A DNA stretch of 64,000 nt, from assembly GCA_030062745.1 (NCBI GenBank), contig CP099839.1:25595324-25659323 (forward strand), written 5' to 3'. The stretch is from Capitulum mitella (taxonomy: Eukaryota; Arthropoda; Thecostraca; Pollicipedomorpha; Pollicipedidae). A program made the position numbers and the translations under genes. Positions 34,326 to 45,140 of the stretch are shown piece after piece (position 1 is the stretch's first letter; every line of letters starts with the position of its first letter). The notes beneath the pieces were generated by a model. The model ran no database searches. It saw only the letters and a program-made list of their open reading frames with translations, and was not told the DNA's origin.

Positions 34326-34843
34326 ACCATGTTTAGAACCTCCGCTGCTTAAAAATAGCCTGAAACCTACAGGCTGCAAATTAATCTTTTCGGATCTCTC
34401 TTACTCTTTGTTGTCGCCATCCGTGTTCAGAGGATTAACAGAAGCATCCTCGAGACATCAAATTGGAAAGAATTTGGACCTGTTTAATCGACACTGCGCC
34501 TCTGTATTTGATGCATAGTTAAGCCATGGTGCGATGGAGTTCTTAATGGAATCGGAGTTCGACGATAGCTGGTGTCCTAGTTCGGACGTGCATGAGACTG
34601 AGCACATTCACACCAACGCAGGGAGTCGTAGCGTCAGGGAGTCCAGTCTAAGCAAATACCGACATGCTCCTGCAGTTAATTAACGTTTTCTTTCTTCCCC
34701 TTGCTTTACGATATTTGCGAAAAGTCCGAAGTGAGTAGTACAGCGCTCTGTGACCGAAATATAGGGCAAATTTATCGTGCCGTACTTGCGATACCAGAAA
34801 CCAGGACAAACGTAGCGCTGGTCTGTGTTTTCCCGAGCGACGC
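34326..34843. other. Spacer, no supported gene
   Basis: No gene recognised. The region includes a GGGAGTC direct repeat at 34620-34645. Confidence 0.4.
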
Positions 34844-35180
34844 TTATTTCCACATATTGCAGGATATAACAAGGCAAATGAGTTCCCTTCGCACACTTGT
34901 CCAATCGGCTTGAAGACCCGGCGTCATCCAGCAGGGCGCAAAGAGGTTCTGCCGTAATCCAGGGAAGCCAATGAGGTCTGGAGGTACTAGGTGTCCGACG
35001 ATATGACAGACGTATGTACAGTGGTCTTTGCGCCCTGTGCGGCTCTTCGTCACCGACCACCGGCCCTCATTCGTTTTCTTTGCCTCTGGTAGGACTTGAG
35101 AGATTTCCTGAATCTTCACTTCATTTTGGTAGGAGCCAGTCGTAAGTACCATCTCCACCGGCCTCCGAGCACCTGCAGAA
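34844..35180 (-). other. Candidate exon, weak Ig-like pattern
   Basis: On the minus strand, a polypyrimidine-poor acceptor candidate ending TTCTGCAG (35170-35177) opens a stop-free frame. It includes EGRWSVTKSRTGRKDHCTYV followed by CHIVGH. The aromatic-x-C-x-V/I-x-H pattern is reminiscent of the F strand of C1-type Ig domains. The partner cysteine expected ~55-60 residues upstream is absent from this frame. The frame closes at 34844 with no convincing donor. A second open stretch just upstream on the same strand (35224-35421) ends at a stop. I regard coding status as unproven. Confidence 0.15.
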
Positions 35181-35423
35181 TGCTAGAGTAGAATCAGTCT
35201 ACCCAGCAGGCATATGATCACGTTTAGACACTAAGCGACATGATCTGATCTGACGTTCTCTCCACGAAGTTCTGTTCCAGCCACCCTCCTTTCTTGCCGA
35301 TATTGCGAATCCAAAACTCAGAGTTAGCAGGCTCAGTGGGACTCTGAACGTTGATGCCATATTGTCTTTTGATTTTGTTTGTTGGTGGCGCTGTGATGTT
35401 GCTTCCACTGATCCCTTGCAAAT

Positions 35424-37196
35424 TAAGAAATAAGAAGTAAAAAAAGAAACGGAACGAAACAAACTGACAAAGAAATAAAACGACCTCGGAAGAACTGATA
35501 AACTTCTTCGTGGCTCGAAGAATTACCTATTTCCGCGATGGTTCAATTAATACGGAATTTCCCTGAATAATTGTTTATACGCAATATTTTCGCATCACGG
35601 ACCCAGAACGGCATGCTGTACATCCTACTAATGGTTTCTCCTCCACAGGGGCACGCCTCCACAGAGGGGTGGCCAGATCTGCCTCTGGCGCGAGCTGCGA
35701 CTCAGTCTTCAGCTCACGGTGCCCACAGACCGAGCGGAGGCCAGGCCAGCGCCCGCGATTGTGCCAGCGCAAAACCGGCAAGCGGCCGCTGCCAAAAACA
35801 GAGCTAGATGGTTTCTGTTTCGTTCAAGCAAAATTGCTTACATTATCGACCTCTTTAGACTTACTTCTAATTTGCTTACCAGGCCAGGGTTTGTATTCAA
35901 AATGCTGTTCCACTCCGATCAGCATATCAAAAGTTGCAGATCAGTATTTGTGTGTCTGCCACCGCTGCGAACTTGGCTTGGGAGCTCATCATTGTGAACG
36001 TTAATATAGTCAACACGTTTCCATCTTCCCCCTTTAAACTCGCATACTCGAACGGTTTTTACCTAACATTGTGCCACGCGTAGAAAACATTTCAAATTCA
36101 CCGTTGTGATACGGCTAATGCGACCATCAAGTAAACCTGACCTTCCAAGACCCTTTTTACACGAAGTCAGCGTACGCTACTATGTCAAAAGAGCACGAAA
36201 GGCACTGATCGGAAGGGTAAACGATCTCACTGTACTTCAAGACAGCTGTGTGCGCGAAGTATCGCTGACGGTCGATATGCCATAGAATGCTCCGTATGTC
36301 TTTGTTCTGAGGGGATGATAAATAAAACACCTCTGACGTCCAGAGGCGGCGGCGTGGTGTACTGGTTTCCATGCTCGCCCCTGGCCGAAAGCTCCCTGTT
36401 TCGAGTCTGCGTAATAGTGACATTTCGCCGTCCCCCACGACAACCGTCGTGAGAATGCCCGACGCGAAATGGCCTTGGTAGTTCAGAGCGTCGTTAAATA
36501 ACCCAATAACCAACCGACACTCAGAGTGCGCAGTCGCAATACCCTTCGCGTCATTAGTTCATCGTTAGAAATACGAAATATCCGCATATCATCACAGCGT
36601 GCCGCTCTCCGAAGGCAACCAGGTGCCCTCCACTGGGATGGACGCCAGTTCCACACGGTATGCATTGCCGACTTAGCGTCTGTTCCTCAAGGCCAGGCCG
36701 GTGCTTATGCGTCTGGAACAAGCCGGTAGCCGAGCGACGTCTTGCGTCCCGTCCTTGGCGCTCGAGGCCGAAGCGCCCATGCACACCACTAGCCCGATGC
36801 GGATGGGAACTGGGTCGCGCCCACATTTCGTGGCGTGCAACGGCCGTCGCACATCTCTGCGGTCTCGCCTCGCTTCACGTGCACATGTGCCACCTGTTGC
36901 TGGCCGGCGCAATTTGCTCGCTGCTGCTGGCCGCGTGATTGTACCCCTATTCCTTAGATTGATGTTACAAACAGGGGTAGACTGGATATGTTATCCAGTC
37001 CGGTAGTTTGCTTTTTGGCCTTCACAATCTGGCCACTTCCCACACTGTTATCGGTACAACCATAAGTATTGGAATAAAAAAGGAACGCCTGCACATATTC
37101 CAGTTACCTGTAATTTCAACATTCTTTGTCTGATGCATATTCCGCATAATGTTTCGCCCATTAATTTCAAACATAGATTCGTAGGATTCTACTCGG

Positions 37197-37198
<2 letters not shown>
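35424..37198. other. Spacer with GC-rich patches
   Basis: GC-rich patches at 35670-35810 and 36500-36950 carry overlapping frames on both strands (for example plus 36660-36938 and minus 36554-36826) with no recognisable domains. No gene supported. Confidence 0.35.
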
Positions 37199-37236
<38 letters not shown>

Positions 37237-37259
37237 ATACACATATATATATATATATA
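37199..37259. repeat. (TA)n microsatellite at palindrome edge
   Basis: A perfect TA tract at 37199-37232, then GTGTATACAC, then another TA tract. It borders the left side of the large inverted repeat. A shorter TA-rich tract (40243-40268) borders the right side. Confidence 0.9.
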
Positions 37260-37357
37260 CATCTATATTTATATATGTATATATATAATGAAGATGGTAA
37301 TGAAACTAAAATATTCGGAAAGACAAAAGCAGTATTCGACGTTTCGGCTTCATTAGG

Positions 37358-38045
37358 GGCATTCCACCACAAATCGACAGGGGGGTAACACAACATAGTC
37401 TCGAATTTCGATGAAACTTGGACCTAGGCGTATTCACAGCCCAGGATTGCAGTTTTGCAAGTTTCAGATCGATCCAAGGAAGGGTTATTGTGATACAGTA
37501 CTTTCTATTTCTTTAAATTTGCCCATTTGCACCAAAACTTACTGCACATTTTATTTCATAACTTAGCAGCTATTTGTCTGATTTTCAAGTACGTGACGAC
37601 ATTTTGATCAGAGTAAACTTGCGCAACTTTTGGCTATCTCGAATTTGAAATACATGGGTTTTTGGCAATGTGACCTTCAGTGCTATTTTTAAGGTCAAAT
37701 TTTCGAGGTGTGGCCATAAACTGAATTGAAAACTGTGCACATGTAAAATGTCTCCCAAAGAGCTTTAAATCATTCAACAACCGTCAAAAGTTACGCTTTC
37801 TCAGGTTTAGGATAAACTTTATACGATGAAAAGTCATTAAAATTGGGCAATTTTTGTTGTTTGGTACAACTCCCCCCTGGTGATTGGCCCCTAATTACGT
37901 TAGCACAGGAAAAAAGCTAGTGTGTTGGTCGTCGTAAGAGCAGGCCAGTGGTATCCCGTTTTACGATTGCAGGGCGGTCGGCGACCTCCCAGGTCAGGTC
38001 AATGACCCAGAAATGGCGAAAATCGCCATTTTTGACCCCGGAAGT
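37358..38045 (+). repeat. Left arm of ~3-kb palindromic element
   Basis: It begins GGCATTCCACCACAAATCGA. It matches the reverse complement of 39598-40206 through AAGTTTCAGATCGATC and the TGTGGCCATAAA and AACTCCC...ATTGG blocks, to CCCAGGTCAGGTCAATGACC and ATGGCGAAAATCGCCAT (38013-38029). The arms differ by scattered substitutions and small indels. No coding capacity is visible in the arm. Confidence 0.8.
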
Positions 38046-38114
38046 CTCAGGACAGTCTTGTTTTACCACAGATCGTGTCTGAGGTATTTCGGGACGCTGC
38101 TATCGAATTAGAAC

Positions 38115-38590
38115 AGCTGAAACTTAATACACGAGTAGAGGGAACCCTTCTACATCACATATATTCTGGGTTTGAAATTTAAAAAATAGCGCCGAAATTG
38201 TTACTATAAAACCAAATTTTGACTTTTGACCTTGACCTGACCTTGTAAATCGACCTCAGATGAACAAAACTGTATTTGCACCTTGCCAAACTATTTAGCT
38301 ATACATCCACATAAAGTTTTAAGTTCAATCTTAAAAACCCTATTTTTGGCAGTCATTTCCCTTTTACCCTTAACAGGGCCAAAATTGGCCTGAGGCGCCT
38401 CCCAAAAACGTCGTCTGGCTCCGCCCCTGTGCAAAATAGAATCTCGAAATTTTGTCACAGCACGTAGAAAAAATAGCTAGGAAAAATGATTAAGTTTCGT
38501 GAAGCTGCGTTAAAAACCCTAGAATTGGCAAGCAAACAACCCGAGGGGGGAGGGGGTGATTCAGCTCCCCCCTGCGGGGAATAGGGTTAA
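38115..38590 (+). mobile_element. TTAA family A, 3' fragment
   Basis: It matches the right 480 bp or so of the full A elements. The match runs from CTGAAACTTRATACACRAGTAG and TGACCTTGACCTGACCTTG to the terminal hairpin (AGGGGG...GATTCAGCTCCCCCC) and GGGGAATAGGGTTAA. The left part is absent, and the sequence before ~38115 does not align with family A. It lies between the arms of the palindrome. Confidence 0.75.
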
Positions 38591-39597
38591 GGGACGGCAA
38601 GCCTAAGAACTATCTATTTCGTAATTGCACATATAAGGTGAGGCAACAAAGCCTCGAGCCAAGCCATGAAAAATATAGTCCAACAACATGCTCGTCGCAA
38701 TCTTCCGCTGAAGATTTCGCCATAAAGCAAGGCTAAATTTCAGCTCGGCAGCACCATTCACCTTCACCCGTAGCAGGAAAAGTAGCGGCAGCTGTTGTTG
38801 ACAAGGTTTTGCCACTGCTGGACGAAACTCCAATGAAAACCACTGAATAAAGGCTTGATTTGTCAGCCCGACACTATTCCTAACGTGGTGATCTACGGAG
38901 CTGAAGATATAAAGAGCTGCAACCAGTGCAAAGCTGGCGCTTCCACTTTCGAAACAAATTTGTTTTACAGAGAGATTATAGGAGTTCTTCAAAGAAAAAG
39001 TGGACACAGTAACAATATGTTTTTTGTCCCGAAAGCTGAAGTCCTGAGGTTAGGGGATGAGCTTGGCACACGGTTTGGCAAGGCCAAGACCGTCAAATGG
39101 ATCGAAAAAAAATTCATAGATTGGACCCAGTCAACGCCCGGACAGTTATCGTGCGTGAAATGGCAGCAGACGAGGAAAGAGTGGAGGTGGCTTAAAAGTC
39201 TCCATTGATTGTGTTTTACTGCACCTTTGTATGAATGGATTTTTTCCAACAGACATTACTAGGAGAATGATGCCTTTGCCCCAAGGAAATGACCGCATTG
39301 AGTCCGCACTGGCGTTAATTACATCAGAGCCAGGAAAGAAAAAAAGCGCGCTTCTCGCCATGGAAGGAAGCCAGATTCAGGTTCATTTCAGAGGGCTCTG
39401 GATTCAATTCAGATTCTTTCCAGAGGGCTCTAGATCTATAAATTCTAGACTTAGAGGAGTCTGGAATCTAGAGCCCTCTGGCGAATATGAAATGCACCTT
39501 AATAATTCGAAATAATGCTAAATGGATGCCAAAGTCGAAATCAGCGTTCTATAATATAACAGAGACGATCTGCGGTTAAAAAGCCATTCTGTGTCGG
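38591..39597 (+). other. Palindrome centre with 118-codon frame
   Basis: Single-copy in this window. The plus frame 38855-39208 ends ...KEWRWLKSLH. Its upstream part is open but the start is uncertain, and an overlapping minus frame covers 38603-39007. Lysine- and tryptophan-rich composition near the C-terminus is compatible with a real peptide, but no transposase or other domain can be recognised. It could be the remnant of the gene carried by the palindromic element, or captured host DNA. Confidence 0.25.
39420..39481. repeat. Perfect 16-bp hairpin
   Basis: CCAGAGGGCTCTAGAT (39420-39435) and its exact reverse complement ATCTAGAGCCCTCTGG (39466-39481) are separated by 30 bp. A third related AGAGGGCTCTGGATTC lies upstream at 39390. 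Confidence 0.85.
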
Positions 39598-40206
39598 GTC
39601 CAAAATGGCGATTTTCGCCATTTCTGGGTCATTGACCTGACCTGGGAGGACACCGGTTACCCTAAAACCGTAAAACCAGATACCACTGGCTTTCTCTTAT
39701 GACAAGCAACACACTCGTTTTTGTTTCTCGGCTCTAGCCTAATTTGGAGCCAGTCACCAATTGGGAGTTGTACCAACTAACAAAAACTGCCCAATTTTGA
39801 AGACTTTTCATCACATATATCGGGTAATAAACCTACGAAAAGGTACTTTCCGATGGCATGAAATGATTTAAAACTCTCCGGTAGACTGTTCGCAGTTTTC
39901 ATTTGAATTTATAGCCACGCCTCGAAACTTTGACCTTAAAAATAACGTTTAAGGTTAGAGTTTTAAAAACCCGTTCATTTAAAATTTGAAATAACCAAAA
40001 GTTGCGCTAGTTCATTCTGATCAAAGTACCATCAGGTACTTGAAGATCGAACCAATGGTTGCTAAGTTATGAAGGAAAATGTGCAGTAAGTTTTGATGGA
40101 AATAGGGAAAGTTAAAGAAACTGAAAGCGCTTAACCACAAAAACCCTTCCTCAGATCGATCTGAAACTTGCAGTCAGTGCCTTGTCGATTTGTGGTGGAA
40201 TGCCGC
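39598..40206 (-). repeat. Right arm of ~3-kb palindromic element
   Basis: Inverted relative to 37358-38045. It begins at ATGGCGATTTTCGCCAT and GGGTCATTGACCTGACCTGGG, and ends TCGATTTGTGGTGGAATGCC. Outside it, AAGCTGAAACGTCGACAC (40221-40238) mirrors the GTATTCGACGTTTCGGCTTC left of the other arm. Confidence 0.8.
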
Positions 40207-40392
40207 ATTACTGTCCACCAGGAACGTAAAGCTGAAACGTCGACACATATATGTATATACATATATATCTTGTTTCAGTGCAACGGATGAACAAAAAGTA
40301 CAGATTAGCAAACTGCGATTTTAACAGATTTCATAGTTACCCTTCCTCCAGGCTTGTTCGTATTCTTTTACTATTAATTTCAAGGCCACGCC

Positions 40393-40562
40393 CAAAGGCG
40401 CAGCCAAGGGAGGGGCCCGGGGGACCCGAACCCTTCTCTTTAGGCCCGCATTTTTGAAAACCATTGCACATCGTCTTACCGGCAGGCGGTTTTCGTATGA
40501 TTTCAGTTCACTCTAAACTCCGCCACCCCCTCCCCCCTAAGAAAATCCTGACTGCGCCCCTG
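40393..40562 (-). mobile_element. hAT-like MITE, family G copy 3
   Basis: A 170-bp element with ends CAAAGGCGCAGCCAAGG and CTGACTGCGCCCCTG. A perfect 8-bp target duplication, GCCACGCC, lies at 40385-40392 and 40563-40570. The interior is the reverse complement of 13293-13461 (ATTGCACATCG, GGCGGTTTTCGTATGAT). This is the best-preserved copy for defining the family. Confidence 0.85.
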
Positions 40563-40570
40563 GCCACGCC

Positions 40571-41122
40571 CACCATCGGGATTCACCTTTCTCCTTCCCA
40601 GGCTAGACGTTCTTCAGATATGTCTTTCTTTCCAGAGGGGCAATACAAGCAAGGCCTCGATGACTTCTGTGAGAAGTGTATCGTTCGGATGCACGTCACA
40701 CAGAAGTTGGTCGTTGAAAAATCCGCTTGAACACATTTCTGCTTGTCGGCTTAATGTTGGTGACGAAGAACCCCAAAATCTGGAACAGTGGCAAGACGCA
40801 AAATAAAAAAAAGAAACACGGTTGCAGCATAACAGGTTTCTGACGAAATCACAGCCAAATATGACAATCATGATTCACCAGTAAAGTACAGAAGGACGCC
40901 TCGAATTTGAACTTGAGTGAGTCGCAAAGTGAGAGATTAGAACTAAGCTTACTCGGGCGCCGCTACCCGTCTTCGCCCGCCGCCTCCGGCGAATGTTGCA
41001 GCACTTAGAAACGGACTGGCGTGAAGGAGTGGTGTAGGTGCTGTGAACAAATTCGTGCCACTGTTCACGTTTTTGAACTTTGAACTGTTTCACACTTCGA
41101 CGATAACCCATAACAGCAATAG
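40571..41122. other. Spacer, no supported gene
   Basis: No recognisable gene. Short frames overlap on both strands. Confidence 0.4.
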
Positions 41123-41848
41123 CATGGTGGATCTCATTATACAAGTTTTGATCTTGGGCGAGACCTTGTAGATGTTTGGACAGCTATCCTCCATTGCGTT
41201 AACCTGTGGCGTCCATTCTCCACATATTCCCTAAATACAATCGACATTAACTTTTTCATTCTGATATCAGCTGACTCAGCTTTCGTTAACCGTCATATCC
41301 TGCACCTCGTCGGGTCTTCTCAAAATCGTCATCCGAAGCACACTCTCCCCATCCCCCACCGCTACAGACCTCCGCACAAGTCGCCAGTGCAGAACCTCGA
41401 CGTGCTGACAGCGCTGGCGCCGTGTCCAAACAGCCGCAGGGCCTCAGCGAAGGACCTCGGTACGAGACTACAGTGCAGCTGGATCGCAGCGGCAGTGAGG
41501 GCGGCGTCGCAGATGCGCATCGGCCTCTCCGGCGCCGCTGCTGTCACCGTGTCAGCGTCCGCCGATGATTCAACGGCGCCGCCCGGACGGCAGAAGGGTG
41601 CGTCAAAGTTGACTCAGAGCCGGGGGCGCCCTTCTGGAAACAGTCCGCGGCTGTTGAAAGGGCAAGAGCTTATGAACAATGCTGACAGACTGGGCTTAAG
41701 AACTTCCCCACCGTGTTCGAGTTTGACTCATTCCGCGTCAAATCGCGCAAGAACTGACCCAACCACTTTCGATTGGATGAAATTCAATACGCTCCATAAT
41801 GCCCATCGACAAATAGCCAGCCATGAATGCTTTCCAGGTGACCCCTGA
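41123..41848 (+). other. 241-codon stop-free frame, product unknown
   Basis: The frame is open from just after TAG (41120-41122) to TGA (41846-41848), the longest stop-free run I found. The first ATG in frame is late (in MRIGLSG, near 41512), so a start or splice acceptor is not evident. The first third is mixed in composition (VDVWTAILHCVNLWRPF, FFILISADSAFVN). The middle is GC-rich, with ALAPCPNSRRASAKDLGTR. No known domain was recognised. It could be an exon or a chance frame extended by the GC-rich patch at 41380-41640. Confidence 0.2.
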
Positions 41849-42921
41849 GGTCAGAGGTACATGTCATAAAAGGATATTGATTTTCACAGACATTATTGCA
41901 TGATTCAAATGCCAAGCTTGGTGCGACTGTCACAGAAAGGTGCAATTAGCGCCATTCAAAAGAGGCACGTTCCAGCCTTCATAAAGTCATTGTTTTCGGT
42001 GACCTTGGGATAACCTTTGACCTAATTAGGTTTTGCGGAACATTTTCAGTTTTAACCATGTTTGCCCACCGTCGTGTTTGCAGAGATACAGCACAATGTG
42101 TCTTCAAGTTTCCACAATGGGTGTGGCAAGGAAACGTCTCTGGGCAAATTGAAACGTCCTCAGATATGCTGATTTTAATGGTTGCGAAATTGCGCTTGAG
42201 AAACATCCCCCGAGGCTGTTTGATGAAGACTGATTTCGTTCTTTTCGTTTGTCATATTATTTTACGATTTGGTGTGCACAATGTCCTGCGTGCCTGCTAT
42301 AAATCAGCTTAGTTTTAAATTCCGTGACCAGAATGGTCCAATGTCACAACACCCCACCCCTCCCATCCAGGTCTAACATACCCATTTCTCACGTTTCCAC
42401 GGAAGTGAGTCTGTCGAGTGTTCTTAGTCCTTTAAGCCAAATGAGACAATCCCAGTCGAGCATCGGGGCCTTTTGAAGGCCAACCGAGGCCATTGAGCTC
42501 GATTGGCATTGGATAACTTGTTAGCCTCGGACCATTCAGACCTCGGAATCAGTGCTTTAAAAGAGCACTGATTCCGAATTTCAGATACATTGTCCACCCA
42601 TCGCAACTTACACTCATCGGAGATTCCAAGCCAGCTAAAAGGCGATGATTTTTTGTCATGACATCCTCCTCTGAACACTGGAAAAGCTACAAAAGAAATG
42701 ACAACTTCGCATAGAAACGGGTAGAAGAACTAGGATGATCGAAGTATGTGGCAAAAAATCAGAAAATCGACTTTTATCTAAGACATGGAATGGACGTAAA
42801 AAACCCGATGCGTAGAAAATAGATGTAAAATGCGAAATCAGCGCCCAGAAATCTATAAATGATCAGAAATCAAAATAAGCAACCCACAGTAAACCAATGT
42901 GATCGATCTCAGCTGACCCTC
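41849..42921. other. Spacer, no supported gene
   Basis: Short frames only. An inverted pair lies at 42530-42575 (TCGGAATCAGTGCTTTTAA / AAAGAGCACTGATTCCGA-like), giving a hairpin of about 17 bp around 42542-42575. Confidence 0.4.
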
Positions 42922-44151
42922 TTAACCCGTCCCCGACTGGGGGGGGCAGTTGACTGCCCCCCCTGAGGTTTTTCTGGGATTGCGAGAGAACGAACTAACA
43001 CGGAGTCACAAACCTTTGTGTACCTTTTGCTCCATCAATTTTACGTCTCGTGTCAAAATTTTGACCTCAGGTCAGGTCAGGTGCCTGACCTACAGCAGGT
43101 CAAACAGACCTAAGTCCAAAAAAGTTTAGCACCCTCTAACTTTTTCGCAAAACAAGATATCTCAATAATACTTTCAGGGATAAGTGATCGTGATACATGC
43201 AACAACTCTGCTATCTCGGATTTTTCGGAATTTTCCGGGTCATTGACCTAAGGTCAAGCCCATTTTTAAGACATATCGCCGTTTTTTTTCTGAAATTGAC
43301 GGAATATTTCATCACATTTTTAGTGTGGAGTGAAGCAGACATCTAGTTACCGTCATTGGGCAAAGTATCAGTGACTTCCAGCCATTGACCTGAGGTCAGG
43401 TCACGAATAACTGAAGTGGGTCAAAATGTACCACCGTCAAAATCGACGATGAATTACTCAGAATGGGTAGAAAATGGCACAACTAGCTAGCACAGACGTA
43501 GGTAATACCAGGAACCTCAAAAAGTTTGAAAAAGTAGCATATTTTGGAAATAAACAGGCTCTCGCGAATAAAGCTCCGCCAACTTTGTAGATTGGCAACT
43601 AATCAATTTTTCCAACATTTAAGCATGAGAAACGATCACAAGAACCACAAAGGTCAATAAAATTGACATAGATTGTCTTTTTTCGCGAAAATAAAGGAGC
43701 GCTAAAATTAGTTCCCGTCAATTTGGTACCGCATACGGCAGCGGCGCACAGTGACGCCTGACGGGAGAATTACGGTGTCTTTAACTCAACGTTTCGGCGT
43801 ATATATTGAACAAATCTGGGGAAATTAGACGTGTATCGGCATCCGCGGACATTTACTTGTGCGCTGGTGCCTTTACCTATGCGTTATTAGTTACAGCCCT
43901 TGAGATTCAGGCCATTTCTCGGTCTCATGCAGTCGGCTATGAGAAAACATATATAGGGCGTAAATTGGCTTACATATTATCTAAAACTAAAAATGAGACC
44001 AGTTTCGAGCTCTACTCGTGACGGGCTTTCCAACGGTATGCTTATTTTTATCGTGCGACTAACCGTTCGTGAGTTAGAGGGGGGGCAGTCAACTGCCCCC
44101 CCCCCCCAGTCGCCAGTGTTCGGGACGGACCGACGGTCGTGCGCGGGTTAA
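42922..44151 (+). mobile_element. TTAA family B element, full copy 3
   Basis: The best reference copy, 1230 bp. Left: TTAACCCGTCCCCGACT, then a G-run with CAGTTGACTG and a C-run. Right: the same hairpin (G-run CAGTCAACTG C-run, 44079-44107), then GACCGACGGTCGTGCGCGGG-TTAA. Hexamer clusters are TGACCTCAGGTCAGGTCAGG (43061-43080), TGACCTAAGGTCAAG (43245-43259) and TGACCTGAGGTCAGGTCACG (43387-43406). A 71-codon frame (43806-44021) is shared with other copies but is not maintained across indels. Confidence 0.85.
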
Positions 44152-44815
44152 GACCGCGATGCACGAATAGGATTGTATTAGTTGGCTTTAAGCTTAAGAA
44201 CACCCGATAGACTCAGTTTCGTGGAAATGGGAAGAACAGGAATTTTAAATTTGGATGGTGGGAGTCAATGGGTCGTGGAGGTCATAGTCTTTGACCCTTC
44301 TGTTCAAACAATGTAAAACTAAGCCGATGTGAAGCACGCACGCAGGACATTGTGCACACCAAATTGGAGAACAACTGGACAAACAAATGAGGCACGAAAA
44401 CAACCAGTATTCATGAAGTAGCATCACGGCATATTTCTCAAGCGCTACTAGACAGCATGTAAGGCAAGATACCTAAAAAGTTAAAATTTGCCCAGACATC
44501 TTTTTGCCACACTTATTGCGGTTTTCGCTTTCAACGATCCAATTTTCATGATTTGCAGCAAAAGCGACAGACAATCTCCGTGCTAAGAAAAGAGAAATAA
44601 CCATCTTGAATCCCTTTTGTCATTATAGCGCACATGACAATGCAACTTGGTAAAAGCAAGCTTTAGGGCTAGTCCTCAATTTCCTTAATTAAGAGTCAGT
44701 TACTTTGAAAGTCTTGCCGAGTTTGGTGATACTCGCTTTAACGAGGACAATGTACCTGGGTCGGGACACATGAAGCGCATGACACGACATGGTACGCCAT
44801 GCTTTTGAAACATGC
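44152..44815. other. Spacer, no supported gene
   Basis: No gene seen. Minus frames at 44245-44427 and 44700-44921 are short; the second overlaps repeat K. Confidence 0.4.
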
Positions 44816-45140
44816 AGCCAAAGGCCCAGAAAACTGCCAGCATGTCGCCGACCAACGTCAATAGAGCCTTGACTGTCTCGCAGCCTAAATCACGAACATA
44901 AACAATTTTGGCATAAATCACTTTAATGACGCGCGCGGCTTGATGTTGCGCACTCGATTCTTCTCAAGGCTGAGAGACGAAGTGAAGGTCGGTGCACCGA
45001 GTGTAAAAGGCCGAAAGTCACCCTTAAAGACAATTCCCGCCAAAGTGGTCCGCTTCGGACCACTTTTGCTCCCGACGTTTTGAGAAAGCAGCCCTCAAAT
45101 CTGACTTCGTTCGAGTGTACGTTCGGAAAGACTTATGCGT
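44816..45140. repeat. Dispersed repeat K, contiguous copy
   Basis: It joins the two segments found separately at 24325-24395 and 26345-26600. The inverted pair AAGTGGTCCGCTTCGGACCACTT (45044-45066) forms a strong hairpin here and is not conserved at 26.5 kb. Confidence 0.55.
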
